50,775 nt of DNA, taken from assembly GCA_025529335.1 (NCBI GenBank), contig JAMYHX010000309.1:1-50775 (forward strand). The letters are read 5' to 3'. Numbering within the stretch: position 1 is the stretch's first letter; each line of letters starts with the position of its first letter. This DNA is from Rhizopus sp. PT2906 (taxonomy: Eukaryota; Mucoromycota; Mucoromycetes; Mucorales; Rhizopodaceae). Both the position numbers and the translations under genes were made by a program. Below, piece by piece: positions 33,628-45,454 of the stretch. The notes under the pieces were generated by a model. The model ran no database searches and was not told the origin of the DNA. It worked only from the letters and a program-made list of their open reading frames with translations.

Positions 33628-35123
33628 TTAGAGATACGTATGCATCCAGTCATTATCATGATTTTCTTCTTCTTCTTCTTCTTGGCTTACTGCATCGTCG
33701 TATTGTTGCTGTTCAACTGTAGTTTTTACTCGAGTGGCAACATCATTAAGCATTCGGATGCTATTCTCTACAAGCTCTTCACTAAATCCTTTCATATTTT
33801 TACCGATTTCAACCACTTTGGAGAAGTCAAATAGCTCTTCTTCTGTTACATCTTCTGCTGAAGGTGGCGATTCAGCCAATATGGACAGCAAAGACATTGG
33901 CGCAAATGATTGTTCATCACCAGTAACATGTGTCATAAAGCGAGCAATAGCTGGAGCAGCGGCCTCGATGAATGAACTACTACCTCTACGTAGAAAATCT
34001 ATGCCACTTTGGTTTGATCTACAAAAGAACAATTATAGAGTCAATTACTGCATCCCACTCATGTTTTGCTTAAGTCAACTTTTTTTTTTTGCTTTTACTC
34101 AGAATTGCTTTCTTTATTTATTACTGAATTAGATTTTATAAGAGGATCTTCGGATACTTCTTCATCCACTGTAGTGTTTGCATTATTGTCCACAAGAGAG
34201 CTTGATGCAGGAAGAGTAGGTTCTGTTTTATCTATTTGCTCTATCTGCACTGATAATGGATCCATAGGCCTATCCTGTTGCCCTCGTTCTGAAGAATCCT
34301 CTGTAGGCTGTGTATATGAGCTAAAAGAAAGTTGAGAGAACCTATTTAATGACAGAGACTGTCTATGGCTTGAACGGCTTCCTGAAGTGAGAGGTTCTTC
34401 ACCATATAGAGATTTTTCAAGGGATGATGATTTGTGAATCATATTAGGCGGAATTTCCTCTGACAGCTCTGGTAAAGGTAATAGATGCAATACTTCTTTT
34501 TCAATCTGCGGTATCTTTTCATTCTGTTTCTTATCAAAAACATCGAGTTCATCGGTCACCTTCTGGGTATCATCTAAGGCATCTACTTGCTCTTCCTTTC
34601 CTTTGTTTTCATTTTCTTTATCAGAACCATCATCATCATGATACAGTTCTGTCCAGTCAGGCTCATTCTCATAATTTCGAGTGGCAAACGAAGTACTATT
34701 GAATTCTACAAGCTCTTCACTACCTTCTGCTTGCTATAATAAAAGCCTGAGTTAATTTTCCTTTCATCTTTTAATAAGAATTACCACATTTGTCTGTCCG
34801 CTATCTTCTAGTTCAGCCTGTATAGGCTTGCCATCCTCCTCTGGAGGTTCTTCTGCTCGAGCAAACGGGTTTTTGGACAAAATTTGTTGTGAATTTTGTG
34901 TTTGAAACGTCGGAATATGACTTGGCATATAAGGTTGTGATTCATACTCCAAGTCTTGTTCATCAACAAGCTGTTCATCGTCGGAGTCATCAGGAAGCTG
35001 TATTCGCTTCAAGTTTAGATAAGTACAGCAGGGAAGAGCGAGGTAGCCTAACCAGGTATTTCTTGTTCTTATATCTGTAGTCTGGTTATCTGAAAGTTGA
35101 ATGTGTCCTTTGAGAAATGACAT
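33628..35123 (-). CDS. Unrecognised acidic protein, 454 residues
   Basis: Three exons (35123-34785, 34733-34099, 34018-33628) join in frame to 454 residues. I do not recognise the family. The first 60 residues include a hydrophobic, cysteine-containing stretch (TWLGYLALPCCTYLNL), possibly a membrane or lipid anchor. The middle 250 residues are acidic and polar, probably disordered, with an SR-type patch (SGSRSSHRQSLSLNRFS). The C-terminal 120 residues look folded and helical (GIDFLRRGSSSFIEAAAPAI, FSKVVEIGKNMKGFSEELVE), ending in a Glu-rich tail. Two in-frame starts exist: 35204 and 35123. I prefer 35123 because the upstream 80 bases are the CT-rich leader seen at other starts here. The gene is head to head with the heat-shock factor, 372 bp apart. 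Confidence 0.7.
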
Positions 35124-35495
35124 CGAGATGAAAGGCGGAGGAGAAAAGAAAGGAAAATTTGAAAAAAGATAATATTCTTTGGCTTTTGTGCGACTGTGTC
35201 TCATGGATACATTTTTGATGGATTACTAATTAAGGCAACTGACATAAAATAAGAAACATCCATTAAATGAACAACCATCACCATGACAACGGAAAAGAGA
35301 GAAAAGGTTAAACATGGCTTAACCATTTTTTTCAAAATGCATAAAATTCATTTGTAAACAAATCTGTTATTTTCACCAAATAAAAAAAAAGCACTAAATC
35401 GGGGATTCAAATTTGTAAAGATTTTTTTCATTTCGTTTTGTTTTTTTTTTTTTTTTTTTTTGTTTCTTTCTTTGCCCCTAGTGTCTTTTTTTAAA
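35124..35495. promoter_or_regulatory. Divergent promoter region, acidic-protein gene and heat-shock factor
   Basis: The 372-bp interval has A-rich and T-rich runs, including T18 at about 35443-35460 just before the HSF start. I searched for inverted nGAAn heat-shock elements and saw isolated GAA and TTC pentamers but no convincing three-unit array, so autoregulation is not supported by eye. Confidence 0.35.
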
Positions 35496-36937
35496 ATGAG
35501 CAAGATACCAAACTTAAAATTAGAGGAAGATTTGCTTGCGCCTTCCAAAATATACAAGAATATAGTGCCTACTGCTATTACTTCCACTACTACTGGAGCC
35601 AATTTACAGACAGCAACTCCACCACAGAAAAGTGTACCCGCATTCCTCAATAAGCTTTTTAGGTAAATAATGTACTCATGTTTGTTAATGATTGACTGAC
35701 AATAATATTTATAGTATGGTTAATGATCCTTCTACTGATGATCTCATCTGCTGGGCGGAAGATGGTAAATCCTTTTTCGTAAATAGACAAGAAGACTTTG
35801 CGCGTAAAGTATTACCTCGGTTCTTTAAACACAACAAATTTTCATCTTTTGTTCGACAACTAAATATGTATGGATTTCATAAGGTACCTCACCTTCAACA
35901 AGGCGTCTTAGAAACCGACAGCGATTCCGAGCGCTGGGAATTCAGTAACCCTAATTTTCAACGAAACAAGCCAGAGCTACTAACACTGGTGACGAGGAAA
36001 AAGGGTGTAAGTGCTGACGAAAAAGAACTTTCTGGTGTTGATTTACAACATATTCTAGAAGAGATAAAGTCAATAAAAAGACATCAGATGAGCATCTCAA
36101 CTCAACTCCAGAACATCCAGCGCGATAACCAGATTTTGTGGCAAGAAACAGTTCAAGCAAGGGAAAGACACCTTCGACATCAAGAAACAATAGATAAAAT
36201 ACTTCAATTTTTGGCATCTGTGTTTTCTAGTAGCGGTGCTGGCGAAAAAAGAAACGTCATCCCAAGAAAAAGACGATTTTTGTTGGGTCCGGGTGAGAGT
36301 GTTGAACAAGAGACTGAACCAATTGAAGGCGCTATCGTATCTAATGAAGATGATGATAATGAAAGACCAACCAAACAACAAAAACAACAAAATGAGGCAC
36401 TATTCAATATCAATGACTATGTAAATGATGTAAATGATCAAGCTGATGAAGAAGAAATTAGTAATCCTATACCTACCAACATCCCGGCTAATGACTTACA
36501 AGACGCTATTGCTCTCAATAACAAATCAAAAATAGGTAAAAAAAAACTTCTTGATATGGAAGTTGCATACTTATTCTATTTTTAAAATAGCTGATACACC
36601 AAGCTATACACCAAGCTACGTGCCTAACCTTGACTTCTCTAATATGCCACAACTTCAAAACCTTCAGCACCTAATCACCTTAGCACAATCAAACCCTGAC
36701 CTACTTAATCAACTTACAAGCGAATCACTTTATGGAGCACCATCACAACTGACTAATGTTGTAGCCTCACCAGCTGCTTCACTAGACTCTACTTCTTCCT
36801 CTGCACCTTCTCTTAATCAAGTAACCAACAATATCGCCAATGTTTCAGATGAGGCAAATGCCATAAATCAGGATATTGAAGAATTGGGGCTAAGTCTTCA
36901 AGCACTTGCACAATACCTCGGATTTGACCCAGCCTAA
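35496..36937 (+). CDS. Heat shock transcription factor (HSF family)
   Basis: HSFs bind heat-shock elements as trimers and activate chaperone genes. Three exons (35496-35662, 35715-36535, 36591-36937) give 444 residues. The DNA-binding domain (about 48-155) begins PAFLNKLF, crosses intron 1 into SMVNDPSTDDLICW, and contains VLPRFFKHNKFSSFVRQLN with the recognition helix, then MYGFHKV. The wing is longer than in metazoan HSF1. A coiled-coil trimerisation region follows (LQHILEEIKSIKRHQMS, about 165-240), then a basic patch (PRKRRFLLGPGE) that could be a nuclear localisation signal. The C-terminus is N/Q/D-rich with repeated LQNLQHLI and LAQYLGFDPA segments, possibly activation motifs. An AATAAA follows the stop at about 36956. 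Mucorales usually have several HSF paralogues, so orthology to yeast Hsf1 or Sfl1 is left open. Confidence 0.92.
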
Positions 36938-37168
36938 ACATTTTCTTTTTCTTTGAATAAAACTTAGTTGTGTGTGCCCCTAATCAGACACTGATTCCTT
37001 TTTAAGTTTGGACAACAATGAAATAGTCTAAATGTAGAAGAGCGAAAAGAGAGAGAGGGATTCACTAATTCATTGTCGATGTGAGTGAACGCGGCAGCCA
37101 TAAATTGAAGCTTGTCTACAAAAGAAAGAAAAATGATAATGCTTTCAACACGTTTATTTTTATTCTTG

Positions 37169-37256
37169 CTAAAGCCTGTTGCGTCTTACTTGGACAACTA
37201 GAGCAGCTGGATGCACATTGAGGGAAGGAACATAGTGCTTGATCAAGGCTCTTGAG
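37169..37256 (-). CDS. Possible terminal exon of a small unassigned gene
   Basis: An 88-nt minus-strand stretch begins after a good pyrimidine-rich acceptor (TTTGCTTCCAG), reads SRALIKHYVPSLNVHPAAL then a basic end, stops with TAG, and is followed at once by AATAAAAATAAA, a polyadenylation-like signal. This looks like the 3' end of a small gene. I could not find a compatible upstream coding exon or start between here and about 37570, so the model is partial and may be wrong. Confidence 0.28.
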
Positions 37257-37909
37257 CTGGAAGCAAAGGGGGGAGAAAAGGAGAAAGGGACGCTTTGCAG
37301 ATAATCTAACCAAATGAAATGAAGTACGTACAGTAAGAAAGACAAAAACGACTAAGAGAGAGTGAGATGGCTTGTATATGATGTTAATAATCAAATAATC
37401 AAAACGAGATTATAGCAAAAGTAGATAATGAATATATTAAGTTACCACGATAAAAGAAGCAAAGTGGTAATCGAGGAGCATACGGAAGCAACGGTTTGAG
37501 ATCCTTCGATTGCTAAAATCTTTGACTCGGTAAACTTCCGGATAGTTAATCCCTTAATTATGTCTGGAGTAAATATGCTCTGTAAGAAAGCCTAAAGTAA
37601 ATGATATATAAAACCATGACAAACAGTATTGATTGTAGAACGCCAATTTATCACGGTTGTGCAACAACCAGCGGCATAGCAATGTAAATATCAAAACATC
37701 GTGTAACAAAGGTTTGTAACATGTTCTTACGGAGAACCAAAGCATCTGGGAGATCACTAAGACCACTATAAGGGCATAAAAAGTAATAGTCTGTATAAAA
37801 CAGCAGCTTTCATATATATATTAATCAGAAGTTTTTTATTTCAAGTAGATTCTTTATTTAAATAAGTTGGTCATTTTTATATACATGAACTACAATTTCC
37901 TTTTAGCAT
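37257..37909. other. Intergenic, may hide upstream exons of a small minus-strand gene
   Basis: This region separates the possible terminal exon from the myosin 3' end. It contains a CT-rich stretch (minus strand) just before the acceptor and no frame with a family signature. No tRNA-like cloverleaf was recognised. Confidence 0.35.
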
Positions 37910-40900
37910 TTAGGGCTGAAGCAAGGATTTTATTGTATCCTCAAATCTATTTTAAGCACTACTTAGCCATCTTGTTCCTTTCTATGAATGTATTTGTTTA
38001 CCTTTCAGCTCGAGATCTTGATTCTCTTGCTTCATTCTCTAAAAGCCTTTTTAGTTTATTTACATTCTGCTCCAATTGCATGCATTTCATTTGATATGAT
38101 ATCCTTTCTTCGCGTTCCTTTTCTAATGATGCTTCTAAACTCTTCAATCTGCCTGTCATTGTATCATAAGCTATTGTCTTTTCATGCATATCACTTTTAT
38201 ATTCTAATAGCTCCTTCTGAATTAACTCATACTCAAATTTCATCCTTTCAGCTTCTCTGTTTTGTGTCTATAGTTTGAACAGTTAGTTGAAAATAAACAA
38301 GCATGCTTTATCTCTTACAGTAATTGTTTCATTCAGAGTGAATATTTTCTCATCTCTTATTGCTATCTCTTGACTATATTTTGATTCATTCTCTTCTATT
38401 ACTTGCTGTAACTGTTCGCATTCACGTACTTTTTCATTCAACTCTTCTTGTAATTCTTCAGAAACCCCTTTATCTTCCTCTAGATGTTGTATTTTCTCTT
38501 GTAACTCTTGGTTCTCTCTACAGAGTTCGTCACATTGCACCATCAAAGACTCGTTTTCTTCACATTCTTCCTGTATATCTTGATGAATTTTTGACAGCAT
38601 TACAGCTTGCTCTTCACTAAGCTGCCTTGCTTCAAACAGCTCTTTTTGGGATATTGAAAATGCTTCCTTCGTCTCTTCCAACTCTTGTTCCAATTGTTTG
38701 TTTTTTGAAATCCATAAGCTCTTCTCCTCTTCTATCTGATGATAGGCAGTTTGCCAACGTTGTACTTCGTTTTCCTGTTTCTCAATATATTTTTGTTGGT
38801 TTTGATTCTCTTCTGAAAGTTCATGCAGCTGTTCCTGAGTTACAGACAACACCTGCTCCAAGTCGTCAATCTTTTTTTGAATTGCGTTTTCAGCACCAAA
38901 TGTATACTGAAGGTCTTTTCGTCGGAAATAGACTTTCCATAGCTTTGATTTTTGCATACTGACATATACACGAGCGTTCCTTTGAATGGTTCGAATTAGC
39001 TGATCTTGTGATTGGCGAAGCATCACTCTACGACGTGCAATCAATCCGAGGCAAGCAGCTTGAATTTTAGTGACAATTTCTGACAGCTTCAAGTCCCTCT
39101 GCTTTTCCAATTCACCCAAGATTCCAGCTTTGAAGAATACTTTAGTTTTACCAAGCTGATAATGTGTTGTATTCAGCAGATTAGGAACAGAGTCAAGTAT
39201 CAACATGCACGCCTTACGATGATTGTGCTCATTTGACACCAATTCTGGCGCGATGAGCTTATACTGTTCTCGGAATTGCTGAAAGGTCAAACGATTGGGA
39301 TAGCCAATACGGCAGATACGGATACCTTCGAGAACACCATTACACCGTAATTGATGGAGTACCAACTGGGGCTGAATCTCTCCTGGTCGTTTGCGATCAT
39401 TAGGCAAGATGCAACGTACGAAATGCGGATGCGTGTTATTCAAAATATTCATCAGCACCGAGAGTTGTTGCTTATGTTTGTATCCGACTGTGTGGAAGTT
39501 GCCGCCGCCTTTGCGCGTCTTAAAGAGTGCTTTACGCACTTCAACAGCAGTACGTGGGGTGTTGTTTGCTGATGTATTAGCATAATCCTTGAATAATGTA
39601 GCCACATGAGGGTTTGTTGATTCTGAGAATAATCTTGCGATATGTTCATTCAGAGGGTCCTTGCCTCGTTCGATCCATCCTGAAGTAGAGTATTTCACAT
39701 CACCAGCATAGTGTTTAATGGTAAAGCCTTCATTGTAGATGTCACGCTTGAATCGAGGATTACTAGCATTCTGTTCAACAATTTTAGATAACAGTCGTTC
39801 ATCTGTTCCTTGAGTGACACATTCGTCTTCGAGGCAAGAAAGGATACCGATAGGCTAAATTTAATGGCTCGTTTTTTAGTAGGATGTTTTATATTTTAGA
39901 AACACACCGACTTACATTTTTAGCACTTTCGATCAGGTCAATTGTTGGCTGTAAATCATTGCGATAATCGAATGAATCATCACATTGAATGTTTTCTTTC
40001 TTGTATTCATTTTCTTCAAGCACAAACATGTTTTGATTAAAGAAGTCTTGTAGCTTTTCATTGGTGTAGTTTATGCACAATTGTTCAAAACTATTGATCT
40101 TTATACAAATAAGCTATGGCTTCATATAAAAAAGCATTAAAGATTTACCTTGAAGATTTCAAATCCTGCAATATCCAATACACCAATAAATCGCTCTCCC
40201 TCAGAAGCTAACATCCCTTCTAATGATCTTGACCCATCAATAGCCATGTTTATGCGACTCACAAGATGACCAAAGTTTCTTTCATATAGTACTTTTGTCA
40301 GAGCATCCAAGTGGTCTTTGACTTGACTTGGTGATTTACTTTGACTGACCCATTCGTTACCAGCTCTGATTTGTGGTTCCATTAAATGCTTTTTAAACAA
40401 CAAAGGTGATACACCTAATATTTCACAAGCCAATTCATAATTTGTAATGTCCACTCTTCCAAAATGATTGCTAACAACAATATTTCCCAAGTAAAGGATA
40501 GCAACGACTATACGGAAGAAGTCCAATCGTTCTTCAAAGGTAATACCCATGATGTCCATAGATTGTACCAATTTGTTATATTCTGCTGCATCATCTACGC
40601 CCTGAATTGTATGATTTGAATTTTTGGTATAGTTAAAGTCAGCGGGACACTTTTGGTCAATATGTAGTGTAGCTAGAAAAGACTGTTATTATATTTAAAT
40701 ATATATATATATATATAGCTGAATTACCTTTCATATCCTGATTAGCGCTTAACAGCTGATAAAATATATGGTAATTTCTCTCTTCTAATGTCTGTGTATG
40801 TACTCTTGATGTTTCCAGTAGATACCAATCAATAAAGGTACCCCGTATGTCACCATTTCTGTTAAATATAATTCGAATAAATTTACCAAATCGAGATGAA

Positions 40901-41799
40901 TTGTTGTTTCTTATAGTTTGTGCATTGCCAAATGCTTCTAATATAGGATTCGCTTGTAGAATCTGTTCTTCTAGCTTTGAAGGTTTGTCAGAGGTAAACC
41001 CATTACTTCCATTCCCGGCAATAGTAGCCAAGTATTGAATGACGATCTTTGTATTTTCAGTCTTTCCTGCGCCTGATTCTCCACTTGTAAATAAAAGTTA
41101 GCAGCTTTGATCATGATTGTAATCATTTTGCCCTTACGTGATCAGTATGGATTGATTCTCTTTTTCATGAAGCATATTGTAAAATGCATGATCGGCTATA
41201 GCATAGATATGAGGGGGAGCTTCACCTCTTCTTTTCTTTCGGTAATGCTTAATGATCTCTGAGGAATATATGGGCAGGTTTCTGTATGGATTAACAGCCA
41301 CCAAGAAAAGGCCAGAATATGTCTAAATTTTGCTGGAATATTAGCAAGTTCGATCAGAATATTGTGAAACTAACTTACATATATATTATTTTGTCTGTAT
41401 CTTTGAGTTAGATTGTGTACCACAGCCGCTTCATGCAAGTATAACAACTCTGCCATGTCTTCTACTTGATCTAACTTGGGAGGATTCATCATATAGACTT
41501 TATCCTTGGGTATTTTTTCTTCCTATGATGTGTTGATGTAATCTGTCATGTCTACTTATTTGTATTCTTACCTTGTATCCATTCTCATATTCAACTAGTA
41601 CCATATCATTAAATGATTTATCATCAACAATCCTCACTTTAACAAATGCCTCAGGAGAATCCTTTTGTTCGATCCATGCCCACTTTTGCAAGTTGAATCC
41701 CGCGTCATGATCTATCGCAGCTAGAGGTGTATGTTTATGATATACTTCGATGCCATGGCTATGAAGAATAGTTCCTGATTGATTAATAGCTGTGATCAT
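37910..41799 (-). CDS. Class II (conventional) myosin heavy chain with a short tail
   Basis: An actin motor likely serving septation and the contractile ring. Nine exons (41799-41572, 41522-41379, 41322-41138, 41083-40728, 40672-40149, 40098-39916, 39854-38319, 38267-38002, 37946-37910) join in frame to 1152 residues. An N-terminal SH3-like segment with VLVEYENGYK precedes the motor. The motor contains MNPPKLDQVEDMAELLYLHE, P-loop GESGAGKT (about 187), switch I NNNSSRFGKF, switch II DIAGFEIF, the actin-binding region and a CNGVLEGIRICRIGYPNR converter lead-in. Two IQ-like segments (about 795-840) are followed by about 300 residues of heptad-rich coiled coil. Motor signatures match class II. 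The tail is far shorter than the roughly 1000 residues of animal or yeast myosin II. The last exon adds only about 11 residues. Confidence 0.93.
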
Positions 41800-42098
41800 T
41801 CTGTTTAAGATAGTTTGTGAACAAAAAGAAGAAAGCGTTGGTACCTGTTTTTTCTTTTATTATTTATAAATAAAGAAGCTAAAAATGAAAACAAGTTACT
41901 ATAAATGGTAGTGAGCTATTAAAGGTACTTTTGTTTATTGTAAATGTCAGATTTGTAGGGTGAATATATAAACGTAGTATAGATACAAGGCTGTCTTTCT
42001 TTTACAATATAAACCATAGTTAGATCGTAGTTTATTAATGCATATCTGAATGTGTGTACAATATCGTGTTATAAACTAACTATACATATAAATAAACT
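41800..42098. other. Intergenic spacer between kinase 3' end and myosin start
   Basis: About 300 bp containing the myosin upstream region. A T/C-rich tract directly precedes the myosin ATG on the minus strand. No other feature was seen. Confidence 0.45.
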
Positions 42099-44314
42099 TT
42101 ATTTAGGTATTGCTGGTAAATCTGTTGGAATAGGTGGAGGTAAATAGGTAGGAGGGGGAAGGGGATTGGATAAAGCATTAAGATTAGTTAATCGAGGTAT
42201 ACTGGACATACGCGTAGGGGGTTGCTGCTGCTGCTGCTGCTGTTGTTGTTGCTGCTGTTGTTGGCGATTAATAGAGTTAATAGTAAGGCTTGAATTTGTG
42301 TTTGATTTACTAGAAGAAGGGTCATGCAGTGTTTGCGAACTGATGGTCGATGTCACTGAAGTTGAATACTTTGCACGACTGCTGTTGTTATTGTTGTTCA
42401 TTATTATGGCTGAGGTTCCAATAGCCGCAGCAGACGCTATTAAAGGGTATTCAGAGTTGTCGGGTGAATGTGCCAATGGAAAGCTATCAGCTTCTGAGGA
42501 AGAAATACTTAATCTATATCCTATAGAATATATATCATGATGCGTTCTTTTTATTGTCATCGCTATCTTATTCTAATACCTACTATTATGACTAGTGTGA
42601 TGCTGGGTTAATGGGGGAGGCCTGCTAGGTGGAGGATTGCCACCGTGTTCTAATATATAGTTATCTCTTGCTTTAACGGCATCAGTTGGAAATCCATCAG
42701 CAATAGCCCCATGTCCTAATAAGCCAGAAGGTGGTCTCCATTCATTTGATTTATCTCTACCTAACCCTGCTTTTGCAGACCTGGCTAATTCTTCCAATTT
42801 TAAAATATCTGCAGCAGTCAATGGTGTCGGTGGTTTTTGGTTGAGATAATCTAGTACACTTGCTTTATAAGTGCCTCCAGCTTTTCTAGTAGGGTGACCG
42901 GTTGTCTTGTTCATCTTTTGAGCCCAGTGTCTCTGCTCAGCCAGCTTTTTTCTATTTTCGTTTTCTTCTGGTTTGCTATAGTCGTAAGTTAAGAATTTGT
43001 CTTCCATCAGTTGTCTTTCTGGATTTTGTTCGACTAGTTCTGGGTCTCCGCTTATTTGAAGGCTTTTATCCGAGCAAGAAACACCTGCACTGCGTTTAGG
43101 ATTCTTCTTTTTAACTTTAAGTGGGTTATTCTCTAATAGTATTTCCTCTAATTCATGAGTTGGATCAAAGTTGGCCTTTTTATTCTATTCAAACAAAGAA
43201 GTGTTATGGTGAATGGTTTGTTTAACATGTAAAATCTTACGTCAGGTACAAAAGGAGGATCAACTTGTTTTAATCTTAATTTTTCCCAATCCATACCAAC
43301 AAACCAAGGATGAGCCATTAATCTGTCAAATCCTTGTTTGCCGTTGCCAATACGACGATCGACATCACGAGTGAGTAGAGATTTTATAAAGTCTATGGCT
43401 GTTGATGATACTTTATGATGATGTGGAAATGTGACTGGATCATGTAGAATAGCTTGCTGTAAAGCGTCATTTGTTTTTCCTCTGAATGGTCTCTATTGAT
43501 ATTGTAATTAAAAATCTAGACAGTAATAAGATGAGTTTAAATGCTTTACTTTGCCAAATAATAGTTCATAGCAAACGACGCCCATTGACCACCAATCGAC
43601 AGAAGTGAGATAACCTCTCTTTAATAATACTTCAGGTGCAATATAAGCAAAGCTACCTGCAACCGAAGTCAGAGGCTTTGAACCAGTTATCATTGTTGCG
43701 ATATTAAAATCTGTTAAATGAGCATGGCCTTTTTCATCCAATAAGATATTATCTGGCTTAAGGTCACTAGTAGTAATAGTAATAATAATAATAGCAAGGT
43801 GAATATAAAATTTTAAATAAATAAATAAATAGTTACCGATGAATAATATTTAATGAATGTAAATAGTGTAAGCCCAAGGCAACTTCAGCAGCATAGAATC
43901 GAACATATTCTTCAGGCATAACACCTAATCTATCCAAGTGAAATCTTAAATCACCACCAAGCATTAAATCGAGAACCATGAATAGATTTTCATCATCTTG
44001 AAATGCATATCTCATATTTACAATCAGGTTACAATCAATTTGTTCCAATAATTTTCTTTCAGAAATAATATTTTCAACCGCTTTCATTTGGATACATTTT
44101 GTCTTGTTGATGTATTTTAAAGCATATAGTTTCTTGGGACTTTTATGTTGAACTACTCTGACTTTACCAAAGGCACCTTTTCCAACAGATCTTAATAGTG
44201 TAAAATGTGACAAGTCGACTATAGAATGTAAGTAAGTGATTATATATCATGGTCATCATATATACCTTCTCCATCAAGGTCTAAAGAATCTTCTCTACAA
44301 CACACAACACCCAT
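42099..44314 (-). CDS. STK32/YANK-type AGC serine/threonine kinase
   Basis: Six exons (44314-44266, 44218-43837, 43766-43550, 43492-43241, 43184-42584, 42520-42099) give 640 residues. The N-terminus MGVVCC suggests myristoylation at Gly2 and palmitoylation at the cysteines, as in plasma-membrane kinases. The kinase domain (about 22-290) has GKGAFGKV, the VAIK-type lysine in YALKYINK, LGGDLRFHL, IIHRDLKPDN, a DFN in place of DFG (LTDFNIATM, characteristic of the STK32/YANK group), YIAPEVL and VDWWSMGV. An AGC-like tail follows (HPWFVGMDWEKLRLKQ, PPFVPD), then a long polar region, a polyglutamine run encoded by CAG/CAA (42222-42262) and proline-rich ends. Intron 5 allows two donor/acceptor pairs that both keep frame (alternative exon ends 42580 and 42513). 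Confidence 0.9.
42221..42264 (-). repeat. CAG/CAA trinucleotide repeat in kinase C-terminus
   Basis: About 14 consecutive CAG/CAA codons on the minus strand encode polyglutamine near the end of the STK32-like kinase. Similar CAA runs occur in the RBBP6-like gene (about 7066-7092) and in Nbs1 (about 24328-24355). Confidence 0.85.
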
Positions 44315-45454
44315 TTACTTTATGTTTCTTTACTTTATATATGATTAATCATATACAAATAAGAAAACAAATCATATTCCCTGTGGACTTTTTTTTTCTT
44401 TTTCATAAATCATAGGAACCACCGCTGTTCGGTTGTACTACCACCGGTATTCTTTCATCTCAGACATATTGCCCGGCCCGTATGATTATAGGCCACTTTA
44501 TTTCTGTCCTACCGCCTGCGTTTAATGTGTTACTACCTTTCATTGCATTGCACCGTATGATTTCTTTTTGATGTATAGTTGAACCATATGGTTGATCAAC
44601 GAAAAGGCAAGATACATTATGTAACAGATATATTTACCAGTTACCTATAAATATTATTCTTTTATTCCTTGAAAAGAAAAAAAAAAACATAAGTGACACC
44701 CTTGAAACTATACTAATTTAGATATATTGTATCACCATTTGACTATACCTATGCACAGGTTATTGTGTGTCTATTAGCAATTTTGTGCAAAGGTAACCAT
44801 TACTATGGATACGCTTGAATTCATAATGACTGTTCTTGACCATCAGCTATTTATTACCTCTCCCATATAGAGCACCATGACGTTATTGCATTATTTCTAT
44901 ATATACTACAGACAGTATTTGTTCAAACATTGGCATTTCTTTAGTGAGAGATAATAATCTATTATTCATGACTCACAGTATACAGTACATGTATTATGAC
45001 TTTTACTATCTGCCATACACTTTCGCTTCCATATTGTGAACGTAAAAGTACAAAATAAACATCTTTTTTTTAGTAGGTGTATTGGCATTAACTCATGTCT
45101 ATTATTACTCTTAAATCACTTTGATTTATACCTGATAAATTTGCAAAGTATATGAATTTCTTTAATATTCTATTAAAAATGAAGGATTATTGGCGGTCAG
45201 GTCAAACGAGAAGTCTAAAAAAGACCATGCAAGATGAAAAAAAAGGAAAGGAGGACCGTGAGCCCTGATTTCGTCCATTTCTTCTTCATATTTACTCTAC
45301 AGTGGTTGAAGTCTGTAGCAGCACCTCTGCAATAAAAAAAAGACAAAACACGCATTGAATCAAAATTTAGCACACGAATCTCAGTGTTTCTTATAATTTT
45401 GATAATGTATTAAGGTGTGGACATTAGTGCGAAAAATATATGATTGTAAAAAAA
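44315..45454. other. Intergenic, no gene seen
   Basis: About 1.1 kb upstream of the kinase and ahead of repeat copy B. All frames are short. No structured repeat or RNA gene was recognised. Confidence 0.45.

Noticed and set aside
35124..35495. Heat-shock elements upstream of HSF
   Set aside because: Only isolated GAA/TTC units were seen, not three alternating units with correct spacing.
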